In this document: in pieces, positions 18,228 through 28,554 of the stretch
Layout: each line of letters opens with the position of its first letter
Numbering within the stretch: position 1 is the first letter of the stretch
Source: Salinimicrobium sediminilitoris
GTDB lineage: Bacteria > Bacteroidota > Bacteroidia > Flavobacteriales > Flavobacteriaceae
Assembly (NCBI RefSeq): GCF_020866905.1
Contig: NZ_JAIVCC010000012.1
Coordinates: 1 to 40,655 of the forward strand
Length of the DNA: 40,655 nt
Direction of reading: 5' to 3'
The notes under the pieces: generated by a model
Databases searched by the model: none
What the model was told of the DNA's origin: nothing
The model's input: the letters and a program-made list of their open reading frames with translations, nothing else
Made by a program: the position numbers and the translations under genes

Positions 18228-18284
18228 CAGAAAATTTGCCACTTTTGGGAAGTCAGGGATGTGCGGTGGAAGTAACCTAAATTA

Positions 18285-18311
18285 AAAAAGGCGGACTAAG
18301 CCGCCTTTTTT
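18285..18311 (-). terminator. Bidirectional terminator after the lipocalin-like lipoprotein gene
   Basis: AAAAAGGCGG (18285-18294) pairs with CCGCCTTTTT (18301-18310) around the loop ACTAAG. The A and T tracts at both ends allow it to act in either direction; on the minus strand it lies just past the stop at 18327. Confidence 0.9.
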
Positions 18312-18326
18312 AATTTTTCAGGAAAT

Positions 18327-18725
18327 TTAGATTTGCCTGTTAAAGGTAAGGATTGCGGTAACCCCCATCACCGATGTGGTGAAAGTAAAGCTATTAGCGT
18401 TTTGAAACTTAACTGTTCCCTCTATAGCATCAAGGTTGGGAACATAGATGGTGTAACTATCACCTGAATTCTTTTCCCATGTACCTGAACTTGAGTCCAG
18501 GGAGCATTCGTTCTCGGCATCATAGAGCTCCCACTCTGCTGTACCATTACCCATAAGATCTAGAGTTGAAGGTTGTGGACAATTTAAATTGAAAACAGGT
18601 GGATTGATACTTTCTAAAGTCCAGGTTCCAACTATACTATTGTCTGCGGTGTTGTCATCATCATCACTACAGGATGCAAATAACAAAAGTGCAAATGCTG
18701 AAAATAAAAACAAATACTTCTTCAT
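18327..18725 (-). CDS. Small lipocalin-like lipoprotein
   Basis: The 132-residue protein has a type II signal peptide with the lipobox LFASC (C19), followed directly by SDDDDN, which fits the lipoprotein export signal reported to send Bacteroidota lipoproteins to the cell surface. The mature part starts IVGTWTLESI, the usual opening of lipocalin-like domains, and continues with alternating beta-strand patterns. Function is unknown. The start is the ATG at 18725; an in-frame TTG three codons upstream is unlikely. A strong terminator follows. The MORN-type gene lies 58 bp upstream on the same strand. Confidence 0.8.
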   Translation of the reverse strand: MKKYLFLFSAFALLLFASCSDDDDNTADNSIVGTWTLESINPPVFNLNCPQPSTLDLMGNGTAEWELYDAENECSLDSSSGTWEKNSGDSYTIYVPNLDAIEGTVKFQNANSFTFTTSVMGVTAILTFNRQI

Positions 18726-18783
18726 ATTGGTCAATTTTAGGTTTTAAGTAAATATATCAAAAGTCTGCTAAGAAAAAGATTAG

Positions 18784-19461
18784 TTAGAATTCTTTTTCTT
18801 CCTTAAGGTTTCCGTTCTCATAATATCTCCAGGTGCCATGGTGTTTATTGTTGCGATAAATGCCTTCACTCATTAATTCTCCTTTGCCATTGAAGATCTT
18901 AGCAGGTCCATGAAGCTCCCCGTTTTCATAATAGAGATCTTCCAGTACAACACCTTTTTCTGAGTATAGCTTCCGGGGGCCGTGTAATTCTCCATAATTA
19001 TAGTTAGCCTCCTCGGCGAGTTGTCCTTCATCGTAATAAACCTTTTTTGGACCGTGAAGTTCTCCCTCTTCATAATTTTCGGTCATCATCACCTCATCAG
19101 AATTTTTATGATAATAGGTCCAAACTCCTACTCGTTTTTGATCATAAATTTCCCCTTCGCTAATAATTTTTCCATTTTGAGAGAGGTATTTTGCCGTAGC
19201 CCGGTCAGATTCGGCATTAAAGTCCATGATAGCGACAGGTTGTTTTAATCCTTCCTGATAAAATTTAAACAATCCTATTTTCTTTCCGTGGTTAAATTCT
19301 CCTTCAAATTTTAGTTGTGATCTGTTGTCATTAAAATATTCTTTCCAGTATCCATGGCGCTTCCCTTCTGGGTCATGCCTATTTATATCTTCCTGTGCCC
19401 ATCCCGTGATCACTTGCATAACCAGGAAACATGTGAGGGTAAAACTCTTTAATTTGTTCAT
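18784..19461 (-). CDS. Secreted MORN-type (YwqK-like) repeat protein
   Basis: The 225-residue protein begins with a signal peptide (about 1-22, ending TGWAQ). The rest is built of short repeats of the form G-x-x-HG-x-x-K-x-YY, for example EEGELHGPKKVYYDEGQ, NYGELHGPRKLYSEKG and ENGELHGPAKIFNGKG, plus KRHGYWKEYFND near the start and KHHGTWRYYENGN at the end. This fits the MORN variant repeats annotated as YwqK antitoxin-like. No toxin partner is adjacent, so a toxin-antitoxin role is not supported here. It is divergent from the fasciclin gene. Confidence 0.82.
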   Translation of the reverse strand: MNKLKSFTLTCFLVMQVITGWAQEDINRHDPEGKRHGYWKEYFNDNRSQLKFEGEFNHGKKIGLFKFYQEGLKQPVAIMDFNAESDRATAKYLSQNGKIISEGEIYDQKRVGVWTYYHKNSDEVMMTENYEEGELHGPKKVYYDEGQLAEEANYNYGELHGPRKLYSEKGVVLEDLYYENGELHGPAKIFNGKGELMSEGIYRNNKHHGTWRYYENGNLKEEKEF

Positions 19462-19518
19462 TCTTTTTGTTTAATAAAAATTAACTAAACTTAAACATTA
19501 TTGTCGTTTGTAATGATC

Positions 19519-19526
19519 TAACTTTG
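19519..19526 (+). promoter_or_regulatory. -7 promoter box of the fasciclin gene
   Basis: TAACTTTG matches TAnnTTTG exactly, 25 nt upstream of the ATG at 19552. A TTG at 19501-19503 is a possible but closely spaced -33 element. Confidence 0.5.
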
Positions 19527-19551
19527 AAACTGTAACGCTAAATTAAAACTT

Positions 19552-20532
19552 ATGAAACATTTATTGAATTTATATCGTATAGCAGCAGGTCTATTTTTTC
19601 TGCTAGCTTTTACTGCCTGCAGTGATGATGATGACAATGGTACAACTCCACCGGTCGTTGAAACAAACACCATAGTAGATTTTGTTGCGGCAAATGATGA
19701 CTACTCTTCCCTGGAGGCAGCACTCGAGGTGACCGGTCTTACTTCAACGCTTGACGGAACAGAAAATTATACCGTCTTTGCACCCGATAATGATGCATTT
19801 GCTGATTTCCTGGCAGATAATGGATTTTCTGAACTATCTGAAGTTCCTGTTGCTTTGCTTACCCAGGTACTCCTTAACCATGTGCAAATGGGGGAAATAA
19901 TGGCAGCCGATCTTTCTACCGGTTATATACCGAGTATGGCTACCAGGACCGGATCTGATGATAACCTATCTATGTACATAAGTACTGAAAATGGCGTAAT
20001 GATTAATGGTGTAGCTACAGTTACTGCCGCAAATATTGAGGTAGACAATGGGGTTATCCATGCTGTAGATGAAGTTATAGGCTTGCCAACTATTGTGACT
20101 TTTGCACTGGCAGACCCTACTTTTGACACTTTGGTGGCAGCTCTTACACGTGAAGACGACTTTACCTTTGTAAGTACTTTAATGATGACAGATTCTCCGG
20201 CTCCTTTTACAGTCTTTGCACCTACAAATAATGCTTTTGTTGATTTGTTGGCGGAGTTGGAGATGAATTCTCTGGGAGATATTCCTACAGATGTGCTTGC
20301 TTCAACTTTAAGTTACCACGTTGTGACCGAGGCTAATGTGAGATCTGGAGATATTATGGACGATATGGAAGTCTCTACTCTTGCGGGCCAAATGTTTACA
20401 ATTAATACCGAAAACGGGGCGCAAATTACAGATGCCAATGGTAGAATAGCAGATATTATCTTAGTTGATGTACAGGCAAACAATGGAGTAATTCATGTGG
20501 TTGATACCGTGTTGTTGCCTTCTATGGAATAG
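19552..20532 (+). CDS. Fasciclin (FAS1) two-domain surface lipoprotein
   Basis: The 326-residue lipoprotein has the lipobox FTAC (C23) followed by SDDDDN, the same surface-export-like signal as the neighbouring lipocalin-like protein. Two FAS1 adhesion domains follow, at about 40-178 and 180-324. Each shows the family motifs: NYTVFAPDNDAF (72-83) and PFTVFAPTNNAF, then LLNHVQMGEI and LSYHVVTEANV, and closing NGVIHAVDEVIGLP and NGVIHVVDTVLLP. FAS1 proteins usually mediate adhesion or matrix contact. It has its own promoter and a perfect terminator. Confidence 0.92.
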   Translation: MKHLLNLYRIAAGLFFLLAFTACSDDDDNGTTPPVVETNTIVDFVAANDDYSSLEAALEVTGLTSTLDGTENYTVFAPDNDAFADFLADNGFSELSEVPVALLTQVLLNHVQMGEIMAADLSTGYIPSMATRTGSDDNLSMYISTENGVMINGVATVTAANIEVDNGVIHAVDEVIGLPTIVTFALADPTFDTLVAALTREDDFTFVSTLMMTDSPAPFTVFAPTNNAFVDLLAELEMNSLGDIPTDVLASTLSYHVVTEANVRSGDIMDDMEVSTLAGQMFTINTENGAQITDANGRIADIILVDVQANNGVIHVVDTVLLPSME

Positions 20533-20562
20533 GTTAGTTTATTAATAGTGGTTGGTTAAATT

Positions 20563-20596
20563 AGAAGAGCCCGGAAATTTCCGGGCTCTTCTTTTT
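20563..20596 (+). terminator. Terminator of the fasciclin gene
   Basis: A perfect 30-nt inverted repeat (20563-20592, arms AGAAGAGCCCGGAAA and its complement) ends in a T tract at 20592-20596, 30 nt past the fasciclin stop. It may also insulate the convergent yidC gene. Confidence 0.92.
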
Positions 20597-20615
20597 ATTT
20601 AGCGAAAAGGAAATA

Positions 20616-22454
20616 TTATTTCTTTCCTTTCTTTTGCTGTTCTGCCTGTTCCATCATCTCCTGCATTTTGCGGGCAAATTTCCCCTGTTTCTTAGGCTTC
20701 TTCTTATTTTCCTGAATTCTCGCGTGGATCTTCTCCTCATCAAGGATAAAATGTTTAATAAAGAGCATGATCCCAATGGTAATAAGGTTTGAAACCAAAT
20801 AATACAGAGATAACCCACTCGCAAAGTTGTTAAAGAAGATTAACATAAAGAGGGGGGAAAGATACATAATGAACTTCATGTTGGGCATCCCCGGCTGTTG
20901 GGCATTCTGCATGGTTTGCCCGGTTGTCATCATCATATAAATGAAGATAGCAATGGACGCAAGAATAGGAAATAAACTCACGTGATCTCCATAGAAAGGA
21001 ATGTAAAAAGGCAATTCGGCGATCTTGTCATAACTTGAAAGGTCATCGGCCCATAAGAAATCCTTTTGTCTCAGCTGGAAGGCACTTGGGAAAAACATGA
21101 ATAAGGCATAAAACACCGGCATTTGCATCAATGCAGGGAGACAACCGCTCATTGGACTGGCACCGGCCTTGCTGTACAGCTTCATGGTTTCCTGCTGCTT
21201 TTTCATTGCGTTGTCCTTATACTTCTCATTCAGCTCATTAATTTCAGGTCTTAAAACCTTCATTTTGGCCTGTGATAAATACTGTTTGTATTGAACAGGG
21301 GAAAGCACCAGTTTAATTGCAATGGTCATAACGATAATTGCTAACCCATATCCCATATAATTGGTGATAAAGGAGAAGAAAGGAATGAACACGTACTTAT
21401 TGATCCAGCCAAAGATTCCCCACCCTAGTGGTATGATTTCATCCAGATTCCTGTCATAGTCGTTTAGGATCTGGTAATCACTTGGTCCATAGTACCAGTT
21501 CATGTTGTAATTAAGCTCCCCACCATTAAGCTGCAGCGGCAGGGTAGAGGCAAAGGCTTTAGTGTATAAAGTATCTACTTCCTCATCTTCTACAAGGTCT
21601 TCGGCCTTAAATTTCCCGGTTTCAAAAGGAGTATCGGTAAGAAGGATTGAGGTGAAGAAATGCTGCTTATAGGCAACGTAGGAAATATCATTTTCTTCCT
21701 CTTCTCCATCGTTCACCTCGTCATCGTCACCGCCATCATACTCATAAACAAGTTTGGTATAACGGTTTTCGTAGGTTATACTTTTCGCATGCCGGTAACC
21801 CTTAAGTTTCCAGTCAAGCAGGACAGGATCTGATGGATTGAGGACATCGCTAAGACCCTGAGAGCGGATGGTGAAATCCATCATGTATTCTCCCGGTTTC
21901 AGAACGTATCGATATTCAAGGAATTCTTGTGGAGAGACCTTTAACTTCATGGAGACAACAGTATTCTCTCCATTTTTGGTCACTGTAGGCTCAAAGTAAA
22001 GATCTTTTGTATTCAATACCCTTCCATCACTTGTTGTAAAAGTGAGATTTAGAGAGGCATTATTATCCTTGATAAGATAGACAGGGATCGAATCAAAGGT
22101 CTTGTAGTTCTTCATCTTTGCTTCGGAAAGATAACCGCCTTTGTTTGAAAAGCTCAGCGCAAGAACGTCGTTCTCAACCGAAGTCTCATTCTCTGTAGCC
22201 GAAGGTAAAGTGGCCGAATATCCAAAAGCACCCAACCTGCTGGCTGCGCGTGCAACGGCTGCAGAATCTGCTTCCTGTATCATTTTAGATTGTGCAAGTC
22301 CTTCCTGTTCATCTGGAGTAACTACAACTTCATCTGTAGCCGGTTCCTCCACAACTTCTGGAGCAGAAGGATTCATGTACAACATCCATAGCAGGATTCC
22401 CCCAATTAAAAGGAAACCTATCAGAGAATTAATATCTAATTTTTTTTCTTCCAT
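20616..22454 (-). CDS. yidC: Membrane protein insertase YidC
   Basis: YidC inserts and folds inner-membrane proteins, alone or with SecYEG. The 612-residue protein has the long form of Gram-negative bacteria: an N-terminal membrane anchor (about residues 9-26), a large periplasmic domain to about 350, and a C-terminal insertase core of five membrane segments with characteristic stretches such as LSPVQYKQYLSQAKMKVLRPEI and GCLPALMQMPVFYALFMF. The basic C-terminal tail (KKPKKQGKF to the end) is usual for ribosome contact. It lies 65 nt downstream of pyrG on the same strand, with a weak hairpin between them. Confidence 0.95.
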   Translation of the reverse strand: MEEKKLDINSLIGFLLIGGILLWMLYMNPSAPEVVEEPATDEVVVTPDEQEGLAQSKMIQEADSAAVARAASRLGAFGYSATLPSATENETSVENDVLALSFSNKGGYLSEAKMKNYKTFDSIPVYLIKDNNASLNLTFTTSDGRVLNTKDLYFEPTVTKNGENTVVSMKLKVSPQEFLEYRYVLKPGEYMMDFTIRSQGLSDVLNPSDPVLLDWKLKGYRHAKSITYENRYTKLVYEYDGGDDDEVNDGEEEENDISYVAYKQHFFTSILLTDTPFETGKFKAEDLVEDEEVDTLYTKAFASTLPLQLNGGELNYNMNWYYGPSDYQILNDYDRNLDEIIPLGWGIFGWINKYVFIPFFSFITNYMGYGLAIIVMTIAIKLVLSPVQYKQYLSQAKMKVLRPEINELNEKYKDNAMKKQQETMKLYSKAGASPMSGCLPALMQMPVFYALFMFFPSAFQLRQKDFLWADDLSSYDKIAELPFYIPFYGDHVSLFPILASIAIFIYMMMTTGQTMQNAQQPGMPNMKFIMYLSPLFMLIFFNNFASGLSLYYLVSNLITIGIMLFIKHFILDEEKIHARIQENKKKPKKQGKFARKMQEMMEQAEQQKKGKK

Positions 22455-22456
22455 TC

Positions 22457-22485
22457 TAAAAAATAATAAACGCGGACCGTTCCGC
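22457..22485 (-). terminator. Possible weak terminator or attenuator between pyrG and yidC
   Basis: On the minus strand a 5-bp G+C-rich stem (GCGGA/TCCGC, from 22472-22476 and 22481-22485, loop of four) is followed by a T-rich run reaching 22457. It could partly terminate pyrG transcripts before yidC. Confidence 0.35.
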
Positions 22486-22519
22486 TGTCATTGCCAGTCA
22501 AAATTGTGACCAAACAGGA

Positions 22520-24169
<1,650 letters not shown>

Positions 24170-24252
24170 TTATGCGTCTTTTTATTCAGGGCGCTAAATT
24201 ACAAAGAAGAAAAGAAAAAGAAACCATTTGCTGGAGAATATGTTAGCAAAAC

Positions 24253-24287
24253 TTTAAGGGTTTAGAAGCGTTCAAAAAGCCCTTAAA
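24253..24287 (-). terminator. Possible terminator of the DUF3820 gene
   Basis: TTTAAGGG (24253-24260) pairs with CCCTTAAA (24280-24287) around a 19-nt loop, just past the stop at 24293; a short T run follows on the minus strand. The loop is long, so confidence is modest. Confidence 0.4.
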
Positions 24288-24292
24288 ATCAC

Positions 24293-24526
24293 CTACCTGG
24301 GATATTTTCTTCTAATTGTCCTAAGAATGTCTTCCATCCCATTGACCTTTATATCCAGCACCTGTTGAAGTTGATCTCCTGTTTTTCCCTTCGGAAATCC
24401 CTGCTGTCTAAACCAAACCAGGTAAAATTCAGGTAGTTCTGAAAGGTAGCGGCCCTTGTATTTGCCAAAATGCATCTTTGCATGGGCGAGGTCTAACAGA
24501 GCTTTATAATCGGGTTTGGGATCCAT
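24293..24526 (-). CDS. DUF3820 family small protein
   Basis: The 77-residue soluble protein contains the DUF3820 pattern MHFGKYKGRYLSELPEFYLVWF (about 18-39) followed by QQGFPKGKTGDQLQQVLDIKVNG. Family members are annotated as putative quorum-sensing-regulated virulence factors in Pseudomonas, but no function is established for the flavobacterial form. It stands alone between pyrG (upstream 135-nt gap includes its own 3' hairpin) and the divergent GH3 gene. Confidence 0.75.
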   Translation of the reverse strand: MDPKPDYKALLDLAHAKMHFGKYKGRYLSELPEFYLVWFRQQGFPKGKTGDQLQQVLDIKVNGMEDILRTIRRKYPR

Positions 24527-24682
24527 GTGGCTAAGGTCTCAAAAATGTCAAAATAAGAAAGTTTTTTTCCGAAGTTTTTCAGGTAAAAACTTCAGGAATA
24601 AAAAGGTTAAAATCTTGATAATTCAAACCTGCATTTCGGGTGGTTAAAGACCTTTTCAGTAATTTCAGCCAAACTTCAAACA

Positions 24683-26206
24683 ATGGCAGTAATAGGATCG
24701 ATCATAAAAGGACTTATACAGGCACGGGATGCCGTGACTTCTCAACCAAAACCCGATGAAGCCCAGGTGGAGGTGCTAAGAAGCCTGCTTAAAAAGGCAG
24801 AAAACACGGCCTTTGGTAAGCATTATAAATTTGATGAGATCCTTGAATCTGATGACATAAAGGCAGAATTTTCGAGCCGAATTCCCATTTTTGACTATAA
24901 TAAGATCAATGAAGAATGGTGGAGCAGGATGCATGAAGGGGAAGAAAATATTACCTGGCCCGGGAAACCTCCCTATTTTGCCTTGAGCTCGGGTACGACC
25001 GGAAAGTCGAGCAAAAGGATTCCCGTTACCGAAGATATGGTAGAAGCAATTCGCCAAACGGGGATAAAACAGGTGGGTTCCCTCGCGAATTATGATCTAC
25101 CCTCAGATTTTTTTCAGAAAGAGATCTTGATGCTGGGCAGTTCTACAGATCTTAATAAGGTTGAGGATCATGAGGAAGGGGAAATAAGCGGAATTAGCGC
25201 GAGTAATATTCCTTTTTGGTTCAGGAATTTCTATAAGCCGGGAGTTGAAATTTCTGAGATTGAAGATTGGGATAAGCGGGTTTTAGAGATCGCTAAAGAG
25301 GCTAAGAACTGGGATATAGGTGCCATGTCGGGTATTCCCTCATGGACCGAATTGATGATCAAGAAGATCCTGGAATTCCATAATGCCAGCAACATTCATG
25401 AGATTTGGCCAAACCTGCTGGTATATACCACTGGAGGAGTAGCTTTTGAACCTTATGAAAAGGCTTTTGAAAAACTGGTTGCCTCCCCGTTGGTGGTGAT
25501 AGATACTTACCTTGCTTCTGAAGGTTTTTTGGCTTTCCAGGCGCGTCCCGAAACCCATTCTATGCAGCTGGTGGTCGACAATGGGATCTATTTTGAATTT
25601 GTTCCTTTTAAACCTGAATATATAACTGAAGATGGATCTGTAAAACCTGAAGCGCCCGTAGTGCCTTTGGAAAAAGTAGAACCCGAAAAGGATTATGTAC
25701 TGTTGATAAGCACAGTCTCCGGCGCCTGGCGTTACGTTATTGGCGACACCGTGAAATTCACAGATGTTGAGCGCCTGGAGATACGAATAACAGGTAGGAC
25801 TAAATTCTTTCTGAATGTGGTGGGATCTCAATTATCTGTCAATAAGATGAATGAGGCAGTAAAAGAGATGGAGGAGAAATTCAATATTACAATTCCCGAA
25901 TTTACAGTGGCAGCCGTAAAAAAGAACAGTGAATACATTCATAAATGGTACCTGGGAACTGAAGCAGAAATTGATGAAAAGAAACTGGCAGAATCACTCG
26001 ACAAAGCCCTGCAGGATGCTAATAAGAATTATGGTGTTGCCCGAAGTAAAGCCTTAAAAGGGGTGGAAGTGGTAAAGGTTCCACCAAAGGTATTCACTGA
26101 ATGGAGCGCCTCCAATAAAAAGAAAGGCGGACAGGTAAAAATGGAAAAAGTAATGAAAGAAGAGAAATTTGCTGAGTGGGAAGAGTTCGTCAGGAACTAC
26201 AAATAA
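24683..26206 (+). CDS. GH3 family acyl-acid-amido synthetase-like enzyme
   Basis: The 507-residue protein matches the GH3 branch of the ANL adenylating enzymes, known from plants where members conjugate auxin or jasmonate to amino acids. Nucleotide-binding motifs are visible: LSSGTTGKSSKRIP (101-114), VYTTGGVAFEPYEKAF in the middle, and YVIGDTVKF followed by TGRTKFFLNVVGSQLS. The C-terminal domain ends with NKKKGGQVKMEKVM. The plant substrates should not be assumed; bacterial members are essentially uncharacterised. Length is normal for bacterial GH3 proteins. It has no operon partner: the upstream neighbour is divergent and the downstream neighbour convergent. Confidence 0.85.
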   Translation: MAVIGSIIKGLIQARDAVTSQPKPDEAQVEVLRSLLKKAENTAFGKHYKFDEILESDDIKAEFSSRIPIFDYNKINEEWWSRMHEGEENITWPGKPPYFALSSGTTGKSSKRIPVTEDMVEAIRQTGIKQVGSLANYDLPSDFFQKEILMLGSSTDLNKVEDHEEGEISGISASNIPFWFRNFYKPGVEISEIEDWDKRVLEIAKEAKNWDIGAMSGIPSWTELMIKKILEFHNASNIHEIWPNLLVYTTGGVAFEPYEKAFEKLVASPLVVIDTYLASEGFLAFQARPETHSMQLVVDNGIYFEFVPFKPEYITEDGSVKPEAPVVPLEKVEPEKDYVLLISTVSGAWRYVIGDTVKFTDVERLEIRITGRTKFFLNVVGSQLSVNKMNEAVKEMEEKFNITIPEFTVAAVKKNSEYIHKWYLGTEAEIDEKKLAESLDKALQDANKNYGVARSKALKGVEVVKVPPKVFTEWSASNKKKGGQVKMEKVMKEEKFAEWEEFVRNYK

Positions 26207-26233
26207 TAAATGCGATATATAATCTACAATAGA

Positions 26234-26920
26234 TTAGCTTTCCTCTTTTTCAGCTTCTTCCAGCTCTTCTTCCAGTTTGTTCACCAGGACCAGGATCTCT
26301 TCAGGAGAGAGATACAGGCGGGCGATCCTTTCCTTATAAGAATCTGAAAGATGAGAGTGATTTAAAATAAAATCCTTTGTTGCCAGGATATAATCTCCCA
26401 TTCCGCTGTTTACGGCATAGGTGTCGGCAGTGCGTTCTGCTTCCTTTATATAGTTGTCTGAAGTTATATACCTCATTCCGAAAATGACCAATCCCATAGC
26501 CGATTTGTCCCGGTAGTCCATTATATGCCCAAGTTCGTGTCCAAGCCAGCCAATAAGAACATCAGACGGAACATCGGCCATTGAAAATTCTTCTTTTTCG
26601 ATCAGGAATTTACTGCTCATAAAGATGTTGTAGGTGCGGTCGTTTTTCCCTTTGAACAAGTTCGCTTTGTCAGGCTGGGCCTGCATAAAAGATTTTTTTA
26701 TGTTGTTTTTGAACTTGAATTCGATTTCTACATCTTTAAGTTCGGGGTAATAGGAAAGAGCGATTTTAGCTTCGTCCAGTATACTTTCAGGAATTATTTT
26801 GTTGCCCTGGTAAACGACCTTTTTTTCTTCCATATCTTTTTTTGCAGCACAGCCCCAGTTCCCTGCCAGCAAAGGCAGCATGATAAATAAAGCTAAAGTT
26901 GTTCTTAATGATCTGTGCAT
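26234..26920 (-). CDS. HELGH zinc metallopeptidase, exported (M48-like)
   Basis: The 228-residue protein carries the zinc-peptidase motif GHELGH (H128, E129, H132) and a downstream KEAERTADTYAV (about 159-170), resembling the M48-type ExxxD third-ligand helix. The start at 26920 is preferred because a signal sequence (HRSLRTTLALFIMLPLLAGNWGC) starts there; a longer frame from 26986 adds a hydrophilic lead. The NWGC sequence could be a poor lipobox, so it may be a lipoprotein or simply secreted. No membrane segments surround the active site, unlike HtpX. Substrate unknown; the gene is convergent with GH3 and divergent from the glycosylase gene. Confidence 0.68.
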   Translation of the reverse strand: MHRSLRTTLALFIMLPLLAGNWGCAAKKDMEEKKVVYQGNKIIPESILDEAKIALSYYPELKDVEIEFKFKNNIKKSFMQAQPDKANLFKGKNDRTYNIFMSSKFLIEKEEFSMADVPSDVLIGWLGHELGHIMDYRDKSAMGLVIFGMRYITSDNYIKEAERTADTYAVNSGMGDYILATKDFILNHSHLSDSYKERIARLYLSPEEILVLVNKLEEELEEAEKEES

Positions 26921-27046
26921 ATTTCTTATTTGTACCTGCCTCCATAAATTAGAAATTCTCAAATTGAATTCTTTGAAACTTTTCATAAAAAATGGGGTAT
27001 TAGGTTGATTTTAATTAATTTGAGGAAGCTATAAAAGACAACGACT

Positions 27047-27832
27047 ATGCCAGAACTACCCGAAATTTCTCTTTTCAAAGATTATCTCAACGCCACTGCG
27101 CTTAATAAAAAGATCACAGCTATTGACTTTCTACACACGGGTAGCCTTCAATCCCCAAAAGAAGAATTTATCAAAGCCTTTAAAGGGAAGAAGTTCAAAA
27201 ATGGGATTAGGCTGGGAAAGTATTTAGTCATTGAAACTTCCGGTGACAAGGCTTTGGTGATGCATTTTGGAATGACAGGAAAGATCGAGTACTACAAAAA
27301 CCAGGATCCGCCGAAATATTCCCGGGTAGTTTTTTCATTTGAAGACAATGATCATCTGGCTTATTTATCTCAAAGAAAATTAGGGAAGCTTTATATTGCT
27401 GAAGATGTGGAAGATTTCAGGAAGAGTCAGGAAATAGGAAAAGATGCATTAGATTTAACTGAAAAGGAATTTCTTGAGTTGCTTGAGAATAAAACCGGAA
27501 GCATTAAAGGAGTCCTTACAGACCAGCATGTTCTCGCCGGAATTGGGAACTTATATTCAGACGAAATGCTGTACCAGTGTAAAATACATCCAAAGACAAA
27601 GACAAATGCAATTTCAGAAAAGGATAAAAAACAGCTTTTTAAGCAGATGAAAAAAGTGCTTGAAAAAGCTATAGAAAAAGAAGGGGTGCGGGAAGATTTC
27701 CCGGACTCTTACATAATTAAACATAGGAAAGAAGGCGATGATTGCCCGGCTTGTAAAGGAAAGATAAAACAAATAAAAGTTTCGGGCAGGAGCACCTACT
27801 TTTGCCCATCCTGTCAAAAAGAGGAAAAATGA
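27047..27832 (+). CDS. Fpg/Nei family DNA glycosylase
   Basis: The 261-residue enzyme is a base-excision-repair glycosylase/AP lyase. The N-terminus MPELPE supplies the catalytic proline (P2) and glutamate (E3); a lysine in LGKYL fits the conserved beta-lysine. The helix-two-turn-helix region is TDQHVLAGIGNLYSDEML. The C-terminal zinc finger is intact: C233, C236, C253, C256, with the DNA-contacting arginine R248 in SGRSTYFC. Whether it prefers 8-oxoguanine (Fpg) or oxidised pyrimidines (Nei) cannot be told. Its stop codon overlaps the start of the DUF72 gene (ATGA), implying coupled translation. Confidence 0.93.
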   Translation: MPELPEISLFKDYLNATALNKKITAIDFLHTGSLQSPKEEFIKAFKGKKFKNGIRLGKYLVIETSGDKALVMHFGMTGKIEYYKNQDPPKYSRVVFSFEDNDHLAYLSQRKLGKLYIAEDVEDFRKSQEIGKDALDLTEKEFLELLENKTGSIKGVLTDQHVLAGIGNLYSDEMLYQCKIHPKTKTNAISEKDKKQLFKQMKKVLEKAIEKEGVREDFPDSYIIKHRKEGDDCPACKGKIKQIKVSGRSTYFCPSCQKEEK

Positions 27833-28554
27833 AGTTATATATAGGATGTTCCGGATGGAATTACAGGGACTGGAGAGGAAAATTCTATCCTGAAAAACTC
27901 GCTCAAAAGAATTGGCTGGACCATTATTCAGGAGAATTTAATACTGTCGAAATAAACAGCACTTTTTATAGATTTCCGCAGGACAAAACTGTTGAAAAGT
28001 GGCGGGATACTGTGCCCGAAAATTTTAAGTTTACGCTCAAAGGCAGTCGCTATATTACCCACATGAAAAAGCTGAATGACGTAGAGGAAAGTGTGGGGAA
28101 CTTTAATACTACTTCAGGCATTATGGGCCATAAGCTTGGAAATTTACTGTGGCAGTTGCCACCCAGCGTACACCGCAATGATGAAAAGCTGCTGGATTTT
28201 ATTAAGCATTTCGATAAAAGCGTAAATAATGTCATTGAATTTCGACACGAGAGCTGGTATGATGAAGAGGTTTATGCTTTGTTGAGAAAGCAAAATGTGA
28301 TTTTCTGTGCTATTTCCAGCCCCCGTTTTCCTGAAGAAATGATCACAACTTCAGAAACTGGTTACCTGCGCTTCCACGGAAAAGGAAAAAAATGGTATGA
28401 TTACTATTATTCTGAAGATGAATTACAGGGATGGGCGCACAGGGTAAGGAATTCGGGTTTAAAGGAGATCTATATTTATTTTAATAATGACATCCATGCC
28501 AATGCCCCCAAAAATGCGCAGCAACTAAAGGGTTTGTTTGGTCAAAATTCTTAA
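27829..28554 (+). CDS. DUF72 (YecE-like) family protein
   Basis: The 241-residue TIM-barrel-like protein has the DUF72 signature: YIGCSGWNYRDWRGKFYP at the start, NTVEINSTFYRFP (about 41-53), and late segments YLRFHGKGKKWYDYYYS and EIYIYFNNDIHANAPKNAQQL. Function of the family is unknown. The ATG at 27829 is chosen because the conserved N-terminus begins there and it overlaps the glycosylase stop by 4 nt (ATGA). The coupling hints at a DNA-repair or nucleic-acid link, which is inference. Its stop codon overlaps that of the convergent metallo-beta-lactamase-fold gene. Confidence 0.87.
   Translation: MKLYIGCSGWNYRDWRGKFYPEKLAQKNWLDHYSGEFNTVEINSTFYRFPQDKTVEKWRDTVPENFKFTLKGSRYITHMKKLNDVEESVGNFNTTSGIMGHKLGNLLWQLPPSVHRNDEKLLDFIKHFDKSVNNVIEFRHESWYDEEVYALLRKQNVIFCAISSPRFPEEMITTSETGYLRFHGKGKKWYDYYYSEDELQGWAHRVRNSGLKEIYIYFNNDIHANAPKNAQQLKGLFGQNS

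Noticed and set aside
18784-19461. Toxin-antitoxin module suggested by YwqK-like annotation
   Set aside because: The protein is exported and no toxin-like partner gene is adjacent.
25340-25831. 163-codon open frame antisense to the GH3 gene
   Set aside because: Shadow frame within a conserved enzyme; rich in His/Phe/Ser typical of reverse-strand translation.
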